64,000 bases of DNA from positions 1,984,001 to 2,048,000 of the forward strand of contig NZ_CP058907.1 of NCBI RefSeq assembly GCF_013415845.1, written 5' to 3'. The notes under the pieces are model-generated. The model did no database searches and was not told the origin of the DNA. It saw nothing but the letters and a program-made list of their open reading frames with translations. This document shows, piece by piece, positions 53,836 to 61,711 of the stretch. This stretch comes from Rhodopseudomonas palustris. GTDB lineage: Bacteria; Pseudomonadota; Alphaproteobacteria; Rhizobiales; Xanthobacteraceae. The position numbers and the translations under genes were made by a program. Each line of letters opens with the position of its first letter. Position 1 is the first letter of the stretch.

Positions 53836-54729
53836 ATGTCTCGACAAGACGATGCTTGGCTACGCCATCAGCAGAAGCGGTGGCTGCACCCGAACGGTGA
53901 TCGCTGGGTGCGCCATGATGTGTTGCGTTTCCTGGCTCGGGAGATGGATCCTGTGCAGGCATTTCCTGCACTTGCCTTCAAGTACAGTCCGAACCAGCCC
54001 CGTGTGCCTGCAGGCAACCCGGATGGCGGTCAATGGACTAGAGATGGTGGCGGCTGGCGGTCTCCGAGCGAGTTAGACAATGTCCGTAACGCGGCACGAG
54101 TGGGAGGTGTCGCGGGATCGGAAGCCAGTAGAGAGTATCCCGGTCTATTCGGTATTGCTGCCCAGCGACGGATCCGAACTGGCGTTCTCCTTGCCGGTGA
54201 TCTTCCAGTCGGAAGCGATCCCGATCCGGGTACGCCCACAGAACAGCCGCCGGAGATCCCACAGACGAAGCCCGGCAGGAGTGCAGAACGGACGACGTAT
54301 TTCCGAGCTGCAGCCGATTGGCTTGCTCGAAACTCAGGTCTTGCCGGAGCGCTCTACGAAGGTTCGATGCGAAGTGTGGAATGGCTGCGCGATTGGAACG
54401 ATGTTATCCTAGCTGCGCGCGACGCCCCCAAGCCGCTCCAGGAGCTCATGAATGGTGTGGGTCAAGTGCGCCCAGGCTATGATGTGCACCACATCAACGA
54501 GGTAATGGCGGCGAAGCTGGATGGGTATAGCTGGGCGCAGATCAACGATCCTTCAAATCTGGTCAGCGTCCCACGACTGAAGCACTATCAAATCACTGGA
54601 TGGTATTCTGCGCGAAGCACAGAATTTGACGGCTTGTCTCCGAGGAACTTCCTCCGTGGCAAGGATTGGGAAACGCGTCGCAAAGTGGGCTTAAGAGCGC
54701 TGCGGATGTTTGGAGTCTTGGAACCATGA
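53836..54729 (+). CDS. Predicted HNH-type nuclease toxin with GTA-linked N-terminal domain
   Basis: A 297-residue protein. Residues 1-75 repeat the module of the toxin at 49051: MSRQDDAWLRHQ, two 8-residue units (LHPNGDRW, VRHDVLRF), then KYSPNQPRVPAGN and DGGQWT. A variable middle part follows. The C-terminal domain (about 200-297) has PGYDVHHINE (H218, H219), NDPSNLVSVPRLKHY with Asn and a late His, the pattern of HNH/endonuclease VII-like toxin domains. It therefore looks like a second effector with a different warhead on the same delivery module. The next gene overlaps the stop (ATGA) and encodes a DUF2019 protein. The start at ATG 53836 is chosen by alignment to the other toxin. Confidence 0.75.
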   Translation: MSRQDDAWLRHQQKRWLHPNGDRWVRHDVLRFLAREMDPVQAFPALAFKYSPNQPRVPAGNPDGGQWTRDGGGWRSPSELDNVRNAARVGGVAGSEASREYPGLFGIAAQRRIRTGVLLAGDLPVGSDPDPGTPTEQPPEIPQTKPGRSAERTTYFRAAADWLARNSGLAGALYEGSMRSVEWLRDWNDVILAARDAPKPLQELMNGVGQVRPGYDVHHINEVMAAKLDGYSWAQINDPSNLVSVPRLKHYQITGWYSARSTEFDGLSPRNFLRGKDWETRRKVGLRALRMFGVLEP

Positions 54730-55097
54730 GGAAGCAGGATCTCCACGAGATGGCGACGCCTGAGCTTGTGGCTCTGTTTGCGAAGATCGTGGTCGGACAG
54801 GACGAAGCTTTGCTCGGCAACCAGATCGCAAGGTTTAACCGACTGTTCGGCGCGATGACCGAGATTGCGGACGAGCTGAAGTCGCGCGACGGCGACCAGC
54901 GCACCGCGCTTCTGAGCCTTTTCGAATACCCCAATATGCAGGTGCGGCTTCAGGCCGCAAAGCTCACGCTCGCCGTCGCGCCAATGGAAGCGCGCCAGCA
55001 ACTCGAAGCGATCGCATCCTCGAAATGGTTTCCGCAAGCCGGCGACGCCGGCATGTGCCTGTCCTTTCTGGATGATGGGACGTTCAAGCCGAAATGA
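54726..55097 (+). CDS. DUF2019 protein, predicted immunity to the HNH-type toxin
   Basis: A 123-residue helical cytoplasmic protein matching DUF2019: FNRLFGAMTEIADELKSRDGDQR, LLSLFEYPNMQVRLQAAKLTLAVAP and WFPQAGDAGMCLSFLDDG are typical, and the repeat-like helices suggest a HEAT-type solenoid. It overlaps the toxin stop by four bases, the arrangement of effector-immunity pairs. DUF2019 proteins are frequently found beside toxin genes, so an inhibitory role is likely though inferred. Confidence 0.75.
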   Translation: MRKQDLHEMATPELVALFAKIVVGQDEALLGNQIARFNRLFGAMTEIADELKSRDGDQRTALLSLFEYPNMQVRLQAAKLTLAVAPMEARQQLEAIASSKWFPQAGDAGMCLSFLDDGTFKPK

Positions 55098-55455
55098 GGG
55101 GCACGTTGGAGCCTGAGCAAAATCGGCTCCATGTCACGTGCAAGCTACGAGATACGTGGTACCTGGCTAGAACGTAGGTCTCATCGAAGAACGAAGTCGA
55201 ATATCAGCGATCGCTGAATGACGAACCTCCAACTCTCGGCGAATCAATATGATCGAATTGTCCGCACAACTAGCGGCGGCCCGGATCTTACGAACTGGCC
55301 GTCCAGTCCGAGCTTTGCCAAAATCGATCATTGCATCAATCGTGTTTCCGTCAGTTCGTATGCGCCGCTAATATCTCTAGAATTGCTTTGTGATTCTTTG
55401 GTATTTTGGTCGGTTGGTGGACGGCCGCGGACGTCGTAGCCTATCGGCGCTACTG
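55098..55455 (+). other. AT-richer gap between DUF2019 and HipA-like genes
   Basis: This 358-base stretch has no convincing gene. Its composition is clearly less GC-rich than the particle genes (for example AATCAATATGATCGAATTG, CTAATATCTCTAGAATTGC), consistent with imported DNA and with a promoter for the HipA-like gene. A 73-codon reading frame (55218-55439) shows no ribosome site or family resemblance. Confidence 0.4.
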
Positions 55456-56259
55456 ATGTGGGGTCCACCGTTGCTGAGACGCATCTCGCCTATCCAGTAT
55501 GATCGTCCAGCAACGCGCGGGAAGACTGGCCCGCTTTTTATTACCTGCGAGGCGCCAGATGGCTCCATCGTGGAAGTCGTTGCAAAGTTCTCGCGTGGTT
55601 GCGAACAAGGCAATGTCAATCTGGCGCGTGAGGTGATAGGGGCATGTCTTGCAGGCGACCTTGGATTGCCTGTGCCTGAACCATTCTTGATCGATATTCT
55701 CCCTCAGTGGGCGGCATGTCTTCCCGCGGATCAGCGAGCAAGAGTGGTCGGGAGCTCCCCGGTTGCGTTCGGGTCCCGCGTGGTGACTGGCCAGTTCGGC
55801 GTTTGGTCGCCTGGCAACTCCATTTCAGATGCGATGTTGCCCATAGCGGCCGCCATCTTCGTTTTCGACGGTATTGTCCAGAACCCCGACCGCAAGGTGG
55901 ACAATCCGAATTGTCTCGTCCGCGGCGAGGAGCTGCGGATTTTTGATCACGAGTTTGCGTTCGCGCACGACCTGATGGTCGGCTGGCGGCCTCCGTGGGT
56001 GCTGGGCGGGCTTAAATGGATGGAAACCAATGGAAATCATATCTTTCGTGCTGGCCTGAAAGGGCGAGCCATTGACTTCGATCCTATCCGCGATGCGTGG
56101 GCGGGCTTGTCGGATGACAAGATCAAGGACTATCAAGAGGTCCTTCCGGTCGAATGGGTGGATGTGGCCGGTGCCGCTGCGCGTGCAGCAGATCTCATTC
56201 GTGAGGCGCGTGACCATATCGACGCCGTGTTGGAAGAAGTGAAGCGGGTGCTCTCATGA
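55456..56259 (+). CDS. HipA-like kinase family protein
   Basis: A protein of about 267 residues resembling the HipA_2 family (HipA-related protein kinases without the N-terminal HipA segment). Features: an early strand with VVAKFSRGCEQGNVNLAREVIGACLAGDLGLPVPEP, then AIFVFDGIVQNPDRKVDNPNCLV (catalytic-loop-like NPDRKxxNxN) and LRIFDHEFAFAH (DFG-like metal-binding Asp). It may phosphorylate a protein or other cell target as a growth regulator. It overlaps the DUF3037 gene by four bases, and this two-gene pairing recurs in bacteria as far as I recall. The start is uncertain (ATG 55456 or GTG/ATG up to 55390). Confidence 0.75.
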   Translation: MWGPPLLRRISPIQYDRPATRGKTGPLFITCEAPDGSIVEVVAKFSRGCEQGNVNLAREVIGACLAGDLGLPVPEPFLIDILPQWAACLPADQRARVVGSSPVAFGSRVVTGQFGVWSPGNSISDAMLPIAAAIFVFDGIVQNPDRKVDNPNCLVRGEELRIFDHEFAFAHDLMVGWRPPWVLGGLKWMETNGNHIFRAGLKGRAIDFDPIRDAWAGLSDDKIKDYQEVLPVEWVDVAGAAARAADLIREARDHIDAVLEEVKRVLS

Positions 56260-57110
56260 CCGATAAGACAGCATACAGCTACACGTTGCTCCGATACGTG
56301 CACGACGTGCTGACCGGCGAATTCGTCAACGTCGGCGTGGTGCTGTTTATTCCCTCGACCGGGCTCGTCAGCTTCAAATTGCGAGGAACGATTGGGCGTC
56401 TGAAAGGCGTATTTCCCGATATCGACCGCAAGGCGTTTGTATCGTCGATGGCTGCTGTTCGGAATGGGCTCAAACTCGTCGCAAAGAGCGAGAGGGAATC
56501 TGGTCTGCTGAAGAGCGACGGCGATGCATCGGTGCTGGCGCGTCGCGCGCTGCCTCCCGACGATAGCTCCTTGCAATGGTCGCCGCCGGGAACCGGGATC
56601 ACCGCCAGCCCAGACGAGACGCTGACTAGGCTTTTTGAGAGATTCGTCGCGCGATACGATACTCATCACCGTGTTCGTCGGTCAGACGATGAAGTATGGC
56701 GTCCGGTGCGGCAGAAGCTCGAGGAGCGCAATCTCGCACAGCACCTTCAGGAGAAGTCGATCACCGGCGGAGTGGATGACATTGTCTTTCGACACGCTTG
56801 GAAGAACGGCCAGTGGCATGTTTACGAGCCGTTGTCGTTCGACCTCGCCGACGCTGAGGGCATCAAGACCAAGGCTCGCGAGTGGCTCGGTCATCTGTCC
56901 GCCGTGGTCGCCGGCGGCAAGACCGAGCCCTTCAAACCGCACTTCATCGTTGGAGCTCCGTCGAATCCGACACTTCAAGACGCGTTTCGGAGCGCGATCT
57001 CCATCCTCGAACAGGCTCCCAATCATCCAGAGATTTTCGAAGAGAGCGAGCTTGATCAACTTGTCGAGCAAATAGAAAACGAAGTGCGGGATCACAGAGC
57101 TGAAGCGTGA
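56256..57110 (+). CDS. DUF3037 domain-containing protein (partner of HipA-like kinase)
   Basis: A 284-residue cytoplasmic protein. The N-terminal region AYSYTLLRYVHDVLTGEFVNVGVVLFIPSTG is diagnostic of DUF3037, a family usually found next to HipA-like kinases. The remainder is mixed alpha/beta with LFERFVARYD and DIVFRHAWKNGQWHVYEPLSFDLADAEG. It starts at ATG 56256 overlapping the kinase stop (ATGA). It probably binds, regulates or neutralises the kinase. The pair sits in the same insertion as the second toxin but need not belong to that effector pair. Confidence 0.78.
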   Translation: MTDKTAYSYTLLRYVHDVLTGEFVNVGVVLFIPSTGLVSFKLRGTIGRLKGVFPDIDRKAFVSSMAAVRNGLKLVAKSERESGLLKSDGDASVLARRALPPDDSSLQWSPPGTGITASPDETLTRLFERFVARYDTHHRVRRSDDEVWRPVRQKLEERNLAQHLQEKSITGGVDDIVFRHAWKNGQWHVYEPLSFDLADAEGIKTKAREWLGHLSAVVAGGKTEPFKPHFIVGAPSNPTLQDAFRSAISILEQAPNHPEIFEESELDQLVEQIENEVRDHRAEA

Positions 57111-57113
57111 GCG

Positions 57114-57257
57114 CAACTCGACCATTGGGGCGAGAACGCCGGGCTCTCCAAGAATCTTGTTGTGGGACAGTGGTATGAGTTTAGCCGCCAACGCGGCGCT
57201 GTTCCGTCCGACGGGGAGGCGGATGCGGTCTTGGCGGCTACGAGTTTACATTCGTAG
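57114..57257 (+). pseudogene. Possible gene remnant after DUF3037
   Basis: Directly after the DUF3037 stop, the same frame stays open for 48 codons up to TAG at 57255 (QLDHWGENAGLSK, VVGQWYEFSRQRG, DGEADAVLAATSL). There is no start codon with a ribosome site. It looks like the tail of a lost gene at the edge of the insertion, or a read-through extension. The remaining sequence to 57374 holds nothing recognisable. Confidence 0.3.
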
Positions 57258-57374
57258 GACACGACACCTCTAGCCGACTAGGTGCTGACAGTCCGAGTAG
57301 TGCCATCTCCTGCCATTTACGACGTGGCTCTCGGCGCACTCATCTTCCCGATCTCCCCTCCCGGAGCCATCGCC

Positions 57375-58292
57375 ATGCCCGATGATCCTCCGCCGCGCCG
57401 CTACCTGCCGCGCGGGTTTCCGCCTGAGGGGCTGGCGGAGGCGAGGCGGCTTTATGAAGAGACCGACGTGCCTCTGGCCGACGTGGCGGCGCGGTTCGGC
57501 ACCAACCGGCGCTGCCTGGGCAAGCTGGCGGAGAGCGAGGGCTGGGCCTTGCGGTGGAGCCGGCCGCGGCTGACGCCGGTGCCGCGGGCCTTCCGGTTTT
57601 CCGACGAGATGATTGCGTATATCCGGCAGCGCTACGAGGATAGCGACGACACCGTCGAGAGCATCGCCGCGGATGTCCGCACCGATCGCAGCACGATTGA
57701 GCGGCTCGCCGAACAGCAGGGCTGGTGCTTGCGCAAGAACCGGCCGCCGCGCGACCTGCCGGAGACATTGCAGATGCAGCTCAAGGCCGCCGCGACCCTG
57801 CTGCAGGCGCGCGCCGCGGAGGCCGGCGAGGCGGTCGCGGCGTTGCCGCCGCCGGCGCAGGCCGTGGAGTGCGAAGCGGAGGCGAGCGCCGTGACAGACA
57901 ACGCATCGACCGAGATGGTGGCGCCGGAGCCGGCCGCGCCTGCAGCGCCCGAAGCCGCGCTGTCGCTGGCGCTGCGGCTGGAGCGCGCGGTCGAGACTCA
58001 GCTCCGCAAGGTCGAAAACCTGCGCGAGGACACCACGCTCGGCGGCCACCGCGCGGTCGAGGCCGAGCGGATCGCCCGCACGCTGGCGGCGCTGACGCAG
58101 ACTCTGTTCAAGGTCCGCCAGCTTCGCGATCCCGAACGCGCGCTCAGCGCCGCCGATGACGAGATGCCCGCCGATGCCGATGGATTCCGTCTGGAGCTTG
58201 CGCGCCGCATTGAAACGTTTGTCGGCGGCGGGACTGACCGAGCGCTTCCTGCGCCAGGCCAGCCTGCGCAACCTGGTCCGGCTGCAGGCTGA
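57375..58292 (+). CDS. Helix-turn-helix protein in terminase small-subunit position
   Basis: A 305-residue protein with two helix-turn-helix-like modules: residues about 18-58 (EARRLYEETDVPLADVAARFGTNRRCLGKLAESEGW) and 78-118 (YIRQRYEDSDDTVESIAADVRTDRSTIERLAEQQGW). A long Ala/Pro/Glu linker and a helical C-terminal domain (ALRLERAVETQLRKVENLRED) follow. Position and DNA-binding features suggest the small terminase or DNA-recognition protein (g1-like) of the particle, which would select or start packaging. Its end overlaps the terminase start by about 120 bases, in another frame. ATG 57375 is chosen over an in-frame upstream codon at 57282. Confidence 0.65.
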   Translation: MPDDPPPRRYLPRGFPPEGLAEARRLYEETDVPLADVAARFGTNRRCLGKLAESEGWALRWSRPRLTPVPRAFRFSDEMIAYIRQRYEDSDDTVESIAADVRTDRSTIERLAEQQGWCLRKNRPPRDLPETLQMQLKAAATLLQARAAEAGEAVAALPPPAQAVECEAEASAVTDNASTEMVAPEPAAPAAPEAALSLALRLERAVETQLRKVENLREDTTLGGHRAVEAERIARTLAALTQTLFKVRQLRDPERALSAADDEMPADADGFRLELARRIETFVGGGTDRALPAPGQPAQPGPAAG

Positions 58293-59529
58293 TTTCGCCA
58301 CCTTCGCGCATCCGCATCAGGAGTTTGCGGACGCCGGCAATGACGGCGCGCCGTGGACCACCTGGCTGATGCTCGGCGGCCGCGGCGCCGGCAAGACCCG
58401 CGCCGGCGCCGAATGGGTGCGGGCGATGGTGGCCGGCACGCCGCCTTATGCGTCGCGGCCGCACGGCCGGATCGCGCTGGTCGGCGAAAGCTGGCACGAC
58501 GCCCGCGAAGTGATGGTGGAAGGCGAATCCGGCCTGCTGCGGATCACGCCGCGCCGCGAGCGCCCCGAATGGATCGCCACCCGCAAGCGGCTGCAATGGC
58601 CGAACGGTGCGGTCGGCGAGGTGTTCTCCGCCGACGATCCGGATAGCTTGCGCGGCCCGCAATTCGAGGTGGCGTGGTGCGACGAGCTGGCGAAATGGCG
58701 CTACGCCGAAGCCAGCTTCGACATGCTGCAATTCGGGCTGCGGCTGGGCGCTCGGCCGCGGCAACTGATCACCACCACGCCGCGGCCGCTGCCGCTGATC
58801 AAGCGGCTGCTGGCCGATCCGCATACCCGCGTGACGCGGGCGCCGACCCGCGCCAACGCCGCGCATCTGTCGCCGGCGTTTCTCGAAACCGTGGTGGCGC
58901 GCTATGCCGGCACCCGGCAGGGCCGGCAGGAGCTCGACGGCGAACTGATCGAGGACCGCCCCGATGCACTGTGGTCGCGCGCCGCCATCGAGCGCACCCG
59001 CGTCGCGGCGGCGCCGCCGCTGGTGCGGATCGTGGTGGCGATCGATCCGCCGGGCTCGTCGCGGCCGGGCGCGGATGCCTGCGGCATCGTCGCGGCGGGG
59101 CGTAGCGCGGGCGGTGATTACTACGTGCTGGAGGACGTCTCCAGCGACCGGCTGTCGCCGGCGGCCTGGGCGGCGCGCGCGATCGCGCTGTATCACCGGC
59201 TCGAGGCCGATGCGATCATCGCCGAGGTCAACATGGGCGGCGAGATGGTGCGCGCGGTGCTGCACGAGACCGACGCGGCGATCCCGGTGCGCGAGGTGCG
59301 CGCCAGCCGCGCCAAATTCGTCCGCGCCGAACCGGTGGCGGCGCTGTACGAACAGGGCCGGGTGCGGCACGTCGGCTGCTTTCCGCTGCTCGAAGACGAA
59401 ATGTGCGATTTCGCACCCACCGGGCTATCCTCCGGCCACTCGCCGGACCGGCTCGACGCGCTGGTGTGGGCGATCACCGCGCTCGTCGGCGGCGCCCATG
59501 CCGGGGGCCCGAGGATGCGGATGCTGTGA
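58174..59529 (+). CDS. Terminase large subunit / DNA packaging ATPase (GTA g2-like)
   Basis: A protein of about 451 residues, the motor that pumps DNA into the capsid. The ATPase part has Walker A GGRGAGKTRAGAEW (about residue 66), Walker B VAWCDELAKW, and the coupling motif LITTTPRPLPL. The C-terminal RNase-H-like nuclease part has acidic residues at VVAIDPPGSS (Asp), IAEVNMGGEM and SPDRLDALVWAITAL. Rhodobacter g2 is of the same type. In Rhodobacter the terminase precedes the portal; here it comes after the capsid gene. ATG 58174 is used; ATG 58156 and 58180 are in frame. Confidence 0.92.
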   Translation: MPMDSVWSLRAALKRLSAAGLTERFLRQASLRNLVRLQADFATFAHPHQEFADAGNDGAPWTTWLMLGGRGAGKTRAGAEWVRAMVAGTPPYASRPHGRIALVGESWHDAREVMVEGESGLLRITPRRERPEWIATRKRLQWPNGAVGEVFSADDPDSLRGPQFEVAWCDELAKWRYAEASFDMLQFGLRLGARPRQLITTTPRPLPLIKRLLADPHTRVTRAPTRANAAHLSPAFLETVVARYAGTRQGRQELDGELIEDRPDALWSRAAIERTRVAAAPPLVRIVVAIDPPGSSRPGADACGIVAAGRSAGGDYYVLEDVSSDRLSPAAWAARAIALYHRLEADAIIAEVNMGGEMVRAVLHETDAAIPVREVRASRAKFVRAEPVAALYEQGRVRHVGCFPLLEDEMCDFAPTGLSSGHSPDRLDALVWAITALVGGAHAGGPRMRML

Positions 59530-59626
59530 GCGCGGAGTAGGGTGGATGGTCTGGTGCGACGGCATGGCGGCGGAACCATCGCGGGCGGCGACGGGTTGCT
59601 GCACCATCAACGCGGAAAGGTGACGC

Positions 59627-59905
59627 ATGAGCCGTTCGATCACGATCATGATGGCGCTGGCGCTGGGGTCTGCGGCGCTCGGCGCAGGCCTGATGGCCGG
59701 CAGCGGCGCGGCGCTGGCTCGCGGCGGCGCGGCCAACATCATGGACTCGCCGGGCTATCAGCGCGCGCTGCAGGAATCCCGCAAGCGGCTGCAGCAGCAG
59801 CCGGGGCCGTCGATGGCGCAGCCGTTCGCCGCGCCGCTGGTGGCTTATCCGCATCCCGAGCGTCGGCCGGGGCCGAAGCGGCGGCACCGCGCGCCGCGGC
59901 ATTGA
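59627..59905 (+). CDS. Small exported hypothetical protein
   Basis: A 92-residue protein with a signal peptide (MSRSITIMMALALGSAALGAG to about GAALARGGA) and a short basic, proline-rich mature part (MDSPGYQRALQESRKRL, ERRPGPKRRHRAPRH). GGAAAGG precedes ATG 59627. It is the first gene of the third insertion into the particle cluster. Function unknown; the basic tail may bind cell-wall or nucleic acid. Confidence 0.6.
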   Translation: MSRSITIMMALALGSAALGAGLMAGSGAALARGGAANIMDSPGYQRALQESRKRLQQQPGPSMAQPFAAPLVAYPHPERRPGPKRRHRAPRH

Positions 59906-59924
59906 GCTGGCGCGCGCGTCGCGC

Positions 59925-60236
59925 TCAGCAGTAGCCGTACCAGCCGCAGGCGTAGGGCAGGCGGCCGAAGATCAGGTTCGGATCGGTGCCGTAATAGCTG
60001 CGGTACAGATAGGAGCGCGGCTTGCCGTAGTAACCGTGCACGATCGGCGGCACGTCGACCTCCGGCGCATACACCGGCGAGCCGCTTTCCATCTCCAGCG
60101 ATTGCCGCACCCGCGGCTTCGGTTGCGGCTCGGCGAAGATCTTGCCGATCTTGCTGTGCATCGGCAGATCGGCCGCCCGCGCCGCCGGCTGGGCCAGCGG
60201 CAACGCGATCAGCAGCAACAGCACGACACGCAACAT
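59925..60236 (-). CDS. Small exported hypothetical protein
   Basis: A 103-residue secreted protein on the opposite strand to the particle genes: signal peptide MLRVVLLLLIALPLAQPAARA, then a Tyr/Pro-rich mature part ending YACGWYGYC with two cysteines. No family recognised. It is convergent with the previous small gene and has its own promoter region toward 60237-60318, which it shares with no other gene. Confidence 0.65.
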   Translation of the reverse strand: MLRVVLLLLIALPLAQPAARAADLPMHSKIGKIFAEPQPKPRVRQSLEMESGSPVYAPEVDVPPIVHGYYGKPRSYLYRSYYGTDPNLIFGRLPYACGWYGYC

Positions 60237-60318
60237 GGCGGCACTCCAGGGTGAGATGCCGCGAGGGTGGGCGATTATGGTTAATAAAGATTAACCAACG
60301 CCGTGCCTGCGGGAGCCG

Positions 60319-61086
60319 CTATCGGCTGAGCGCCGAGCCCCAGCTCTGCGCGGTGCGGGCGATCCAGTCGCGGTACAGCGTCAGCGGGGTGACGCCGGTG
60401 AGGCCGCCGCAGCCGGCGGTGTTGCCGGGGCCGGTCGACCACGACACCACGCCGACCACCACCAGCCGGTCGTTCTGCGCCTGCAGCGCCGGCCCGCCGG
60501 AATCGCCGGTGCAGGCGCCAAGGCCGGCGCGGCCGTCGGTGGCGGCGGGATCGGTGAGGCGGATCTGCAAGCGGCCGGGGCGGCCGGTCGCGGTCAGCGT
60601 CGCGCTGCGCGCCGTGCCGCCGCTCTTGCCGTCGCCGCGCCGGGTGACGCCGATGCCGGCGACGGTGAAATCCTGGCCGGCGGCGAGCGGATCCTCCGGC
60701 GCCGCGATCGGCAGCGGCGCCTTGCCGGGCAGCGGCGCGGCAAGCTTGAGCAGCGCGACGTCGGCGCTGGCGCGGTGGCCGAGGATCGCGCCCATGTCGA
60801 ACTGCGGATGCGCGGCGACGCGGGCGACATCGCGCAGGCTCGGCTGCCGCTGCGCGTCGTACTGCACCACCTTGTAGTCCGCGCCGGGGCCGACGCAGTG
60901 CGCCGCGCTCAACACCAGATCGGGCGCGATCAGTGTCCCCGAACAGAAATTGCCGCGCGAGCCGACGATGGTGACCAAAGCGCGGCCGAGCGCGCCGGTC
61001 GCCTCCGGGGCGCCGCCGACCATCGCGGCGGCCGGTGAGGCCAGCGCGGCGACGAACAGACAGCCGAATGTGAGCGTGCGGATCAT
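60319..61086 (-). CDS. Secreted trypsin-like serine protease (S1)
   Basis: A 255-residue exported chymotrypsin-fold protease. The signal peptide (about 1-21, ASPAAA) is followed by MVGGAPEATGALGRALVTIVG, then the triad: His in LSAAHCVG, Asp in SADVALLKLAAPLPG, Ser in GACTGDSGGPAL. Cysteines CSG/AAHC and ACTG/AGCGG could form the usual disulfides. Cleavage after VG-type sequence suggests activation like other S1 zymogens. It is transcribed against the particle genes and splits the terminase from the connector gene. ATG 61086 begins MIRTLTFGCLF. Confidence 0.88.
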   Translation of the reverse strand: MIRTLTFGCLFVAALASPAAAMVGGAPEATGALGRALVTIVGSRGNFCSGTLIAPDLVLSAAHCVGPGADYKVVQYDAQRQPSLRDVARVAAHPQFDMGAILGHRASADVALLKLAAPLPGKAPLPIAAPEDPLAAGQDFTVAGIGVTRRGDGKSGGTARSATLTATGRPGRLQIRLTDPAATDGRAGLGACTGDSGGPALQAQNDRLVVVGVVSWSTGPGNTAGCGGLTGVTPLTLYRDWIARTAQSWGSALSR

Positions 61087-61150
61087 GGCGGCGCGTTTCG
61101 CCCGCCGCCGCGGCGCTGTCAATCGCCGATCACCATCATGAGGAACCGCC

Positions 61151-61711
61151 ATGCCGATGCTGCTGCTGGCCGGGCCGGCCGCCGAGCCGTGGACCGTCAC
61201 TGATCTGAAGAGCTTCCTGCGCGTCGAGCACGACGCCGACGACGCGGTGATCGCCTCGCTGCTGACGGCAGCGCGCGCCCAGATCGAGGCGAGTACCTGC
61301 AAGATGCTGCTGGCGCAGCGCTGGCGGCTGGTGCTGGATGCCTGGCCGCGCGACGGCCGCATCTTGCTGCGCGGCGGCCCGCTGCGAGCGCTGATCGCGG
61401 TGCGGACCTATGACGAGCGCGGCTACACGCATGGCCTCGATCTCGACAGCTTCGTGCTCGACCTCGCCGGCGGCGTGATCGCGTCGCCGCCCTGGGCGCT
61501 GCCGGAGCCGGGGCGGGCCATCGCCGGCATCGAGCTTGACCTCGAGCTCGGCTACGGCACCGCGCCCGACGATGTCCCGCCGCCGCTGCGCCATGCGGTG
61601 CGGACGCTGGCGGCGCAGTGGTACGACAATCGCGGCGGCGCTGCCGGCGCTGCGTTGCTGCCGGGTGGCGTCGCCGCGATGATCGCCGGCTATCGCGCGG
61701 TGGCGCTGTGA
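61151..61711 (+). CDS. Head-tail connector protein (gp6-like, GTA g6-like)
   Basis: A 186-residue protein of the phage gp6/GTA head-tail connector family that forms the ring under the portal. Family start: PWTVTDLKSFLRVEHDADDAVIASLLTAARAQIE; later LELGYGTAPDDVPPPLRHAVRTLAAQWYDNRGG is typical of GTA versions. It overlaps the next gene by four bases (GTGA), and starts a tightly coupled run of seven tail-assembly genes to the window end. Confidence 0.88.
   Translation: MPMLLLAGPAAEPWTVTDLKSFLRVEHDADDAVIASLLTAARAQIEASTCKMLLAQRWRLVLDAWPRDGRILLRGGPLRALIAVRTYDERGYTHGLDLDSFVLDLAGGVIASPPWALPEPGRAIAGIELDLELGYGTAPDDVPPPLRHAVRTLAAQWYDNRGGAAGAALLPGGVAAMIAGYRAVAL

Noticed and set aside
55218..55439. 73-codon reading frame before the HipA-like gene
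   Set aside because: No ribosome site, no recognisable sequence, unusual composition; may be noise in an imported AT-richer stretch.
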